Shown: positions 38,558 through 44,309 of the stretch, piece after piece
Position numbering within the stretch: the first letter of the stretch is position 1
Layout: every line of letters starts with the position of its first letter
Assembly (NCBI GenBank): GCA_964501415.1
Contig: CAZCSL010000011.1
Location: forward strand, 1 to 44,309
DNA length: 44,309 nt
From: B1SED10-225 sp964501415
Lineage (GTDB): Bacteria > Bacillota_I > Bacilli_A > Izemoplasmatales > Izemoplasmataceae
Direction of reading: 5' to 3'
Position numbers and translations under genes: made by a program
The notes under the pieces: generated by a model
Told to the model about the DNA's origin: nothing
What the model saw: the letters and a program-made list of their open reading frames with translations, nothing else
Databases searched by the model: none

Positions 38558-39475
38558 TTATTTAATCGTACGTAATTTTGGATTTTTGTTGGTTCTAATC
38601 GTCCCATAGACCCCAATGATAATCATCACCGCACCAATATAATGTTGTAATTCAAGTATTTCATCTAAAAATATCGCACCAGCTAAAATCGCAACAATCG
38701 TCGCAATATTGGCATAAATACTGATGACATGCGCTTCTAATTGAGACAAGGCATAATTTAACAAGAAAAAGCCCCCAATTGATGCCACAATACCCAAATA
38801 TAAAATCGGCAATACGAGTTCAATTCTTGATAAATGTTGTATATAATAAGTAGCACCTTCGCCTAAAAATAGTTGTATGATATAGATTATATTAAAACTT
38901 ACCGCCCCAACCAACATCATAAAATAGGTGACCTCTGCACTTTTAGCCCCTAGTTTTGAAGCATATCTTGAAGCGATATTATAAGCCGCGGCCGATAAAA
39001 CCGCCAATAACAATAAAATATAGCCAATAAATTGAGGTTCAATTGCACCGATAGCTTGAAATACCTGTATGACCAACACACCACTCACACTTAATGCAAT
39101 AAAGAAAAGTTGAATTAAACGTGGTTTTTCTTTTAGAATCAAGGTGCTTAATACAATAACAAAAATCGGAATCAAGGCAATCATCATACCCGCCTCAGCG
39201 CTGGTGGTCATATGCAAGCCATACGTTTCAAACAAAAAGTACGCAACGGGTTGAAACAAGGCCACCAAAAACAAAGCTTTCACGGTATTGCGCGTAAAGC
39301 GGACTTTAATGAGCTTAAACCTTCTTAAGCTTTCAAAAACCAAAAAAGCCAACAAAAAACGATAGGCGATTAAACCAATCGGTGTAATGTATTCTAAAGC
39401 CGTTTTAGAAAACATAAACGTTAGACCAAACGTCGTGGCAAATATCACACCACTCAAATGGGCTTTTTTATGCAT
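38558..39475 (-). CDS. EamA/DMT-family transporter
   Basis: The 305-residue protein has ten predicted helices in two EamA repeats. Typical markers are FGLTFMFSKTALEYITP and AYRFLLAF in repeat one and the TSAEAGMMIALIPIFVIVLSTL and LGIVASIGGFFLLNYALS segments. Family members are drug/metabolite exporters, often for amino acids, but specificity cannot be read. GGATGTGATTTC precedes the ATG. It is separated by 64 nt from the preceding gene on the same strand. Confidence 0.9.
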   Translation of the reverse strand: MHKKAHLSGVIFATTFGLTFMFSKTALEYITPIGLIAYRFLLAFLVFESLRRFKLIKVRFTRNTVKALFLVALFQPVAYFLFETYGLHMTTSAEAGMMIALIPIFVIVLSTLILKEKPRLIQLFFIALSVSGVLVIQVFQAIGAIEPQFIGYILLLLAVLSAAAYNIASRYASKLGAKSAEVTYFMMLVGAVSFNIIYIIQLFLGEGATYYIQHLSRIELVLPILYLGIVASIGGFFLLNYALSQLEAHVISIYANIATIVAILAGAIFLDEILELQHYIGAVMIIIGVYGTIRTNKNPKLRTIK

Positions 39476-39539
39476 GAAATCACATCCTGTTTATTTAAAG
39501 CTTCCCTTTAAATCATAACATCTTAAGCATGATTATCAA

Positions 39540-39911
39540 TCAGGATTTTAACTTTTTTATCAGCTTCAACAGTTTTAAAACACTAACAAACGCCCCGAAA
39601 AATACAAACATACTCATTGGAAGCCAAAAAATAGGCTGTTCATAACTTGGCAAACCCGCTACATTCAAAAAAAGATAGCTAATTAATAGCGCCATAAACA
39701 AGATGAGATGATAGATTTCCACAACCGTTAAAAGCCACAGTTTAGAAGAACGATTCGTTAAAAAGATCAACCCGATAGACGAAAGCAATAAAAAATAATG
39801 ATACCGAATCATCTGGTGTTCTTCATAGCTATGCCATATGATTAAAAACGCCAGCGATAGAAGTAACATTAAGGGTTGTATTAAAACAGAATTTCTCAGT
39901 GCAACTAACAT
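39540..39911 (-). CDS. Small four-helix membrane protein, unrecognised
   Basis: The 123-residue protein has four probable helices (about residues 9-24, 38-54, 60-82, 95-115) and a basic C-terminus (LKLLKLIKKLKS). I chose the ATG at 39909-39911, preceded by GAAAGGATGTTTTG. It lies 14 nt after the MoaD/ThiS-like gene and may be co-transcribed with it, although no functional link is visible. Family unknown. Confidence 0.6.
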   Translation of the reverse strand: MLVALRNSVLIQPLMLLLSLAFLIIWHSYEEHQMIRYHYFLLLSSIGLIFLTNRSSKLWLLTVVEIYHLILFMALLISYLFLNVAGLPSYEQPIFWLPMSMFVFFGAFVSVLKLLKLIKKLKS

Positions 39912-39925
39912 CAAAACATCCTTTC

Positions 39926-40174
39926 TTAACCGCCACCAACAAAATTGGTAAAGATAATAACATCGCCTTCATTTAAGGCAACATCAAAACGCTTTTGGTG
40001 TGACACTTTATCTTGATTGATAAACAGATTCGCTTGTTTTAAATCTTCAAACGCTACTTCTGGATATGTCTTATGAATATAATCTAAAACCTCGCGCATC
40101 GATTGGGCCTTACAAGAAAATGATTTGATTTTATATTTTGAACGCAATAAGTTCATGAACTTGACTTCAACCAC
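39926..40174 (-). CDS. MoaD/ThiS-like beta-grasp protein
   Basis: The 82-residue protein has the ubiquitin-like sulfur-carrier pattern: a first strand VEVKFMNLLRSKYK, a helix AQSMREVLDYIHKTYPE, a strand with LFINQDKV, then EGDVIIFTNFVGGG at the C-terminus. The terminal Gly-Gly needed for thiocarboxylation is present, with one extra Gly. I chose the GTG at 40172-40174 because GGAGGTGG lies before it and it gives the normal beta-1 strand. No MoeB/ThiF E1 enzyme, MoaE or ThiG is adjacent. Possible roles are molybdopterin/tungstopterin, thiamine or tRNA thiolation. Confidence 0.75.
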   Translation of the reverse strand: MVEVKFMNLLRSKYKIKSFSCKAQSMREVLDYIHKTYPEVAFEDLKQANLFINQDKVSHQKRFDVALNEGDVIIFTNFVGGG

Positions 40175-40256
40175 AAAGAACCACCTCCACAACAAAACAA
40201 CTTAAACCGTTATTACTACCCATAGCCTAAAAATCAATAGGGGATTGGATGGCCCT

Positions 40257-40265
40257 ATTATAGCA
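40257..40265 (-). promoter_or_regulatory. Extended -10 promoter of the MoaD/ThiS-like gene
   Basis: Minus-strand TATGCTATAAT (TGC plus TATAAT at 40257-40262), about 82 nt before the GTG start. Confidence 0.6.
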
Positions 40266-40344
40266 TATCCGTGTTTTAAAAAAATAATGAGTTTCAATTT
40301 ATTATTCCCGACAATTTTGATAAAATACATGCAGAGGTGATAAG

Positions 40345-41229
40345 ATGAAATCGATATTAAAAGATGCACTCATCGCAAACGCTGCTTCTTTAGGGTACAA
40401 CTGGATTTATAACCTACCTTACTTGGAACGCTTAGAAAAAACCGAATCACTCGTTTTTCAAAAAGCAGACCCGGCTAAGTATAAACGCGCTCGTAAAGCC
40501 GTATTGGCTTATCCGTTCTCCGAGGTTGGCGATGTCAGCTTGCAAGGTGAAATTGCGAAATGGCTTTATCAAGCTTTAAACGAAAACGAAAACTTTAATC
40601 CTGAGGATTACCGTCAATTAGTCCTTGAAAAAATCAAGCCCGGTGGGGCATGGCAGGGTTGGGTTGAATCTTATGGTAAAAAACTTCTATTTAATGAGAT
40701 GATCGATGAATTTGAACTCGACCAACCCAAACTACCCATGAATGACGACCAACTGGTTGGATTAGTTCCCTATTGGGTATTAAAATCACTTGATTTAAAT
40801 ACCGAAAGGGCATGGGAATTTGCGCAAATCTTCACAGACAATGAAGATTATAAAGGTATTTTCTCAGGGCTGGATGAAGTCTTTAAACACTTAGAAAATG
40901 AAGATGATTTAAAGACCGCCTTAAACGCTGCGGTACCAAAGATGCCAAAATCCATGGCCTTTAAACTGGCTCAAGCGATTGCTTTAGACGATACCAAGAC
41001 ATTCTTGATGAGTTATGTCAAAACCTCTTGTAGTATCAAAGACGCGATCCCACTTGCTTTTCATATTATCGCAAAAGCAAATACCTATGAAGAGGCCGTA
41101 AGAATGAATACAAAAATCGGTGGCGCTTCTTCTGATCGCGGGATGATTATTGGGGCCATCTACGGACAAGCATCAAGTATTCCAAAAGCTTGGGAATCAC
41201 AGTTAAAAGATAAAAAGATCTTTGAATAA
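40345..41229 (+). CDS. ADP-ribosylglycohydrolase-fold protein, divergent (probable non-canonical)
   Basis: The 294-residue protein follows the ADP-ribosylglycohydrolase/J1-crystallin layout: a helical N-terminus with DALIANAASLGYNW, an EVGDVSLQGEIAKWL segment where canonical enzymes have TDDT, a central helical bundle, and GGASSDRGMIIGAIYGQ followed by SIPKAW at the C-terminus. In active dinuclear-Mg enzymes the C-terminal motif is GGDTD; here the first Asp and Thr are replaced, giving GGASSDR. Relatives with GDQ and GGDNxxR motifs are common and mostly uncharacterised. It has AGAGGTGAT before the ATG and a terminator at its stop. ADP-ribose removal is doubtful. Confidence 0.75.
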   Translation: MKSILKDALIANAASLGYNWIYNLPYLERLEKTESLVFQKADPAKYKRARKAVLAYPFSEVGDVSLQGEIAKWLYQALNENENFNPEDYRQLVLEKIKPGGAWQGWVESYGKKLLFNEMIDEFELDQPKLPMNDDQLVGLVPYWVLKSLDLNTERAWEFAQIFTDNEDYKGIFSGLDEVFKHLENEDDLKTALNAAVPKMPKSMAFKLAQAIALDDTKTFLMSYVKTSCSIKDAIPLAFHIIAKANTYEEAVRMNTKIGGASSDRGMIIGAIYGQASSIPKAWESQLKDKKIFE

Positions 41230-41244
41230 GCAAAGATCTTTTTT
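41212..41244 (+). terminator. Terminator of the ADP-ribosylglycohydrolase-like gene
   Basis: Stem AAAGATCTTTG/CAAAGATCTTT with a 6-nt loop and six T. The stop codon lies in the loop. Confidence 0.9.
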
Positions 41245-41304
41245 CATTATTTTTAGTCATTCTATATTTTATTGATTTTTTTCTATTATATTAGGTAATA
41301 TGAC

Positions 41305-41310
41305 TATAAT
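41305..41310 (+). promoter_or_regulatory. -10 element of the acidic lipoprotein gene
   Basis: TATAAT on the plus strand 14 nt before the GTG start. No clear -35 and a very short leader, with AAGGAT as Shine-Dalgarno. Confidence 0.5.
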
Positions 41311-41324
41311 AGATAAGGATCAAT

Positions 41325-41936
41325 GTGAAAAAGCTGATGGTTTTAAGTTTAGTGTTCCTCTTAGGGTTGGTTGCTTGTGGTAATGATGAAGATGAGGCTT
41401 TGAATGAAGACTTTGAATCCTGGTTGGAATGGATTTTTGAAGGACAGAATAACTTTAGTGTCGATTTAAGCGTAAATAGCGATGATCCTGTGGTTGATAG
41501 CTATGCAATCGAAGCCAAAGTTACTGAAAATGCAGAATATGTTGATATTGCTAGTGAGGGGGAATTTATCGAAGCTTATATCGTTATTGAAGATGGCGAA
41601 CGCATCGAATATTACTATGATGATGGTTGGCAAGTCTACCCCGCTTCTGAAAACACATTTGTGCAAGACATAATGCTATATGATTCGTTTTGGTACACAT
41701 CAGACTCAAAGTGGTCTAAATGGTTTGAGCAAGATAATGGCACCCTCGTATTAATGGATGATTATTATGACGATGTCTTAGATATACCTGATGTCGAAAA
41801 CTTTGAAGTCGTTATTACAGATGATGAGATGACGTTTGTAATTCATGGTGAAGAAGATGAAGAACCCTATGAGTTAATCATGCGGTTTTACGACCGGGGT
41901 AGTACCGAGATTGATTTACCAGATTTTAATGAATGA
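41325..41936 (+). CDS. Acidic lipoprotein, unrecognised
   Basis: The 203-residue protein has a lipoprotein signal peptide with lipobox LGLVAC (Cys at residue 18) and so should be tethered outside the membrane. The mature part is very acidic (NDEDEALNEDFESWLEW, several DDEY/YYDD clusters) with repeated short beta strands (SVDLSVNS, YVDIASEGEF, AYIVIEDGE). No family recognised; it looks like the small LolA/LppX-type or DUF lipoproteins of Bacillota in overall pattern only. GTG start at 41325 with AAGGAT, TGA stop. Confidence 0.75.
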   Translation: MKKLMVLSLVFLLGLVACGNDEDEALNEDFESWLEWIFEGQNNFSVDLSVNSDDPVVDSYAIEAKVTENAEYVDIASEGEFIEAYIVIEDGERIEYYYDDGWQVYPASENTFVQDIMLYDSFWYTSDSKWSKWFEQDNGTLVLMDDYYDDVLDIPDVENFEVVITDDEMTFVIHGEEDEEPYELIMRFYDRGSTEIDLPDFNE

Positions 41937-41968
41937 ACGCTTTGTTTTATTTATTTAACTAATCGTTG

Positions 41969-42001
41969 GAAAAGGGCTTTTGAATAGGGGCCCTTTTCTT
42001 T
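41969..42001. terminator. Bidirectional terminator between the lipoprotein and Memo genes
   Basis: Stem GAAAAGGGC/GCCCTTTTC with a 12-nt loop and T/A flanks, between two convergent genes; it reaches the stop codon of the minus-strand gene. Confidence 0.8.
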
Positions 42002-43358
42002 AACGATAACGTTTCACGGTGAATTGATACATCTGATAGGTTTCACTGGGATGAATGCCGGCCTTTTTAAGTACCATGCGCTTTTGCACTTCGGCCGTAT
42101 CAATCCCTTCAATATCCGGTAACAATAACCCCGATTTCGATTGGTTTTTAATGAGTAGTCCGTGTTTTTTGACATCATGGTTTTGCAAGGTTTCAATCTT
42201 TACAGGTTCACTTAATACATCAACACTATAGCTAAGATAAGGAAGCTCTTTTAAACGTACAGGGGCGAATCTTGGATCGCGTAATGCTGCCTCTAAAGCA
42301 AAATAGATGATTGCGTCACTTAAGCTTTCAGTGATTCTTTCTGTGGTACCGATACAACCGCGCAACGTTTCATCGAGCTTTAAAGAAACAAAGATCCCCG
42401 GGATGGTTGTGGGTTTTTCCTTTTTGTTTGGCTTAAGGGTTTCACCGGTTTTAAGATAGGTTTCTAATGCTTTTTTAGCTAAACGCGCATAGGGGTGATG
42501 CGGTTTTTGTGAAGGTTTTTGCGCCGTGGTATTTAAAAAACTACGTTCAGATGAGGCTTTAAGCGGCTTATAGCTTGTGATCAAATACCCTACCCCAAAC
42601 GGCTTTTCATAACTGTAAAACGTTGGGTGAACGTGGTATTTATCTAAAGTACCGGCTAAGATTAAGAAAGGAAAATAACCACACTCATACGCTTTTTGAC
42701 GTAAATTTTCATCCACCGATAACAACTTGTCAAAGGCGCCCTTGGTTAAATAATCAACGACAGTATCATCAAATAAAACGCCTGCTTCATCATAGCCATA
42801 AGGACCCGTTGTTTTTAAGCGGTGAGATAAATCTCCACTGGCGAGTATAATTTTATCGCCTTGGGTTTCATTACAGACGGATTGGATGACTTGACCAAAC
42901 TGATAATGTTTTTGTCTTGATAAACCGCTTAAAGAAAGAGTGACTATCGATACTTCTTTTACATATTGCTGGATAAAATATAGCGGCACAGCAATACCGT
43001 GATCTAGCGGGGTCTTTTCATCGATACTAGAGATGATGGGAATGTTTGCAGCTTCACACGTTTCTTTTAGCGTTTGTACAAACGCTTCATCCACGCTTAC
43101 TTCAAAGGTTATATCCGGTGCGCCGAAATCTTTAAAATCCCCACTTGCGTGAATCCCTTCTCTAACATTAAAAACATCTGAATAAGCTTGTTGGTGCGGA
43201 GTGATCATGATTATCGTCTTAGGTTTAAGCGCAGCGATTTCTTGGGCAATGTCATGATAATGCGCGATAGTCTTATCAACGTTTTTGGTTTCCTTTTGGC
43301 CAATTTGTGGCACGATGATGGGGGGATGTGGCACAATATAGCTTGCTTTGATACGCAT
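42000..43358 (-). CDS. AmmeMemoRadiSam fusion protein: Memo domain + AMMECR1 domain
   Basis: The 452-residue protein begins with a Memo domain (about residues 1-265): VPHPPIIVPQIG, ITPHQQAY, DHGIAVPLYF and LASGDLSHRL, which carry the His/Asp/Cys-type metal-site residues of the family, related to extradiol dioxygenases. After a linker a C-terminal AMMECR1 domain (about residues 285-452) has LRGCIGTTE and the ALRDPRF helix. The family also occurs as separate A and B proteins. The reaction is not known; Memo homologues bind iron or copper. I chose the ATG at 43356-43358, 9 nt after AGGAGG. The radical SAM partner is encoded directly upstream. Confidence 0.92.
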   Translation of the reverse strand: MRIKASYIVPHPPIIVPQIGQKETKNVDKTIAHYHDIAQEIAALKPKTIIMITPHQQAYSDVFNVREGIHASGDFKDFGAPDITFEVSVDEAFVQTLKETCEAANIPIISSIDEKTPLDHGIAVPLYFIQQYVKEVSIVTLSLSGLSRQKHYQFGQVIQSVCNETQGDKIILASGDLSHRLKTTGPYGYDEAGVLFDDTVVDYLTKGAFDKLLSVDENLRQKAYECGYFPFLILAGTLDKYHVHPTFYSYEKPFGVGYLITSYKPLKASSERSFLNTTAQKPSQKPHHPYARLAKKALETYLKTGETLKPNKKEKPTTIPGIFVSLKLDETLRGCIGTTERITESLSDAIIYFALEAALRDPRFAPVRLKELPYLSYSVDVLSEPVKIETLQNHDVKKHGLLIKNQSKSGLLLPDIEGIDTAEVQKRMVLKKAGIHPSETYQMYQFTVKRYR

Positions 43359-43371
43359 GGTTTTCATCCTC

Positions 43372-44244
43372 CTACAGGTTTCCTAATATGACATCGTTAA
43401 ATCCTATTTCAAGCGCTAAGGCTTTGGCTTCTTCCATCGTTTTAATGGGGGTGGGGGTAGGGTGGTGATATTGGGGTACGGGGAAGAATCTGGTCAGATG
43501 CAGTGGGGTGTTTGCATCAACGACCGATAATAAATCTTTAAACATCTTGGTGAGTTGTGGCGTTTGGTCGTTAATATTTGGCACCAAACAAACCGTCACC
43601 TCAAGATGCACCGTGGATTGATTCAAACGCTCAAGGCTATTTAATACAGCTTGATAGCCTCCTTGGCAGTAACGTTTATAATCACGTTCATTAGCGACTT
43701 TCAAATCAACGTTAATCGCATCAAGAAAAGGCATGATCATCTCCCACGTCTTTTCCGTGGCAAAACCGTTAGATACCCAAACGTTTTTCAATCCACGTTG
43801 ATGCGCTTGTTTCATTATATCCAGGGCATACTCCAAAAACACCGTCGGTTCTACATACGTATAGGCTATACTCTTACACCCATAATTAAGTGCGTTTGAA
43901 ACATGCATTTTTGGATTGATCTTTCTACCTTCAACCTCGTGTTCTGCTTGGGGCGCAAACGCAATATGCGCATTTTGACACCATTGGCACCGCATGTTAC
44001 ACCCTTGTGTCGATAAAGAATAACTTAAACTGCCTGGTAAAAACCGCTTTAAGGGCTTTTTTTCGATAGGATCAATTTGTAAGGCAATTGTTTTGCCGTA
44101 ATTTAATGCATAAAAAGTCCCATCTATATTTTTTCTGACCATACACAAGCCACGCTTATTAGGTTTAACGGTACAATGATGCGGACAAACTTCACAAATG
44201 ACTTGTTTATCGGCCCTTTTACGGTAAAGCACAGCTTCTTTCAT
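43372..44244 (-). CDS. AmmeMemoRadiSam radical SAM enzyme (PflA-like), C-terminally short
   Basis: The 290-residue protein has an N-terminal Cys cluster (Cys17, 20, 24, 34), the radical SAM motif GCNMRCQWCQN (Cys82, 86, 89), and the TIM-barrel segments AYTYVEPTVFLEYA, WVSNGF and INVDLKVANERDYK. It belongs to the family that occurs beside Memo and AMMECR1. It ends at GFNDVILGNL, whereas typical members continue about 40-50 residues with a further Cys pair (CPxCG). The stop is a clean TAG 5 nt before the Memo gene's Shine-Dalgarno. GAAAGGAG precedes the ATG. The substrate peptide or cofactor is unknown. Confidence 0.92.
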   Translation of the reverse strand: MKEAVLYRKRADKQVICEVCPHHCTVKPNKRGLCMVRKNIDGTFYALNYGKTIALQIDPIEKKPLKRFLPGSLSYSLSTQGCNMRCQWCQNAHIAFAPQAEHEVEGRKINPKMHVSNALNYGCKSIAYTYVEPTVFLEYALDIMKQAHQRGLKNVWVSNGFATEKTWEMIMPFLDAINVDLKVANERDYKRYCQGGYQAVLNSLERLNQSTVHLEVTVCLVPNINDQTPQLTKMFKDLLSVVDANTPLHLTRFFPVPQYHHPTPTPIKTMEEAKALALEIGFNDVILGNL

Positions 44245-44309
44245 AAAAGCCCCCCTTTTCTCCTTTCAGTATAAAGTATTTATCCGTGATTATCCAGATT
44301 TTGAAATAG

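Noticed and set aside
1..44309. CRISPR arrays, insertion sequences, prophage or integrase genes
   Set aside because: No direct-repeat array, transposase, integrase or terminal inverted repeats were seen on either strand.

Overview
The window looks like the chromosome of a low-GC bacterium near the Bacillota/Mollicutes boundary. I would guess a free-living Izemoplasma- or Acholeplasma-like lineage, but this rests on gene content and composition only. UGA is a stop codon here (for example the lipoprotein ending at 41936 and the ATPase ending at 10731) and UGG encodes Trp, so the code is standard. About 49 genes are tightly packed. Roughly 42 lie on the minus strand and 7 on the plus strand. Only one gap exceeds 300 bases (2019-2542). 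No transposase, integrase, phage gene or CRISPR array was recognised.

Layout. 1-3823: a PHP-domain lipoprotein cut by the window edge, an orphan OppB-type permease, an AT-rich gap with a decayed gene end and its terminator, and an O-antigen-ligase-like membrane protein. 3875-5416: infC-rpmI-rplT behind an L20-type attenuator leader, with an AUU start for infC and an unusual C-terminal extension on L20. 5430-9925: glmS-glmM-glmU, a complete route from fructose-6-phosphate to UDP-GlcNAc. 10003-12790: four overlapping genes encoding a secreted beta-rich protein, a membrane-anchored protein, a short ABC ATPase and an ABC permease; this is the least explained locus. 12857-17294: nadD-nadE-mnmA-patatin. 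17385-21027: an M42 peptidase facing an M29 aminopeptidase, a DUF697 membrane protein and a GNAT. 21122-24449: a ferric-iron ABC importer with a strong promoter and a palindrome in its spacer. 24577-28933: DUF402 protein, trmL, queG, nfo and a DEAD-box helicase. 29018-34448: ispH, small membrane proteins, a PEBP protein, a GAF-GGDEF protein, tRNA-Arg(CCU), a GNAT and an anchored M20 peptidase. 34482-38319: a five-gene nqrBCDEF-like operon with no nqrA. 38558-41936: an EamA transporter, a 4-TM protein, a MoaD/ThiS-like protein, a divergent ADP-ribosylglycohydrolase homologue and an acidic lipoprotein. 42000-44244: an AmmeMemoRadiSam pair.

Together the genes describe an organism that makes amino-sugar nucleotides and isoprenoids (ispH), makes NAD from nicotinate mononucleotide, imports ferric iron, breaks down peptides, modifies tRNA (MnmA, TrmL, QueG), and couples NADH oxidation to a membrane ion pump through an unusual Nqr-like complex. 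Transcription units are compact, with short leaders, extended -10 promoters and hairpin terminators that often contain the stop codon. The places most worth a second look are the nqrA-less Nqr operon, the four-gene ABC/secreted-protein locus at 10003-12790, the L20 fusion, the AmmeMemoRadiSam pair, and the hairpin element between nfo and queG.
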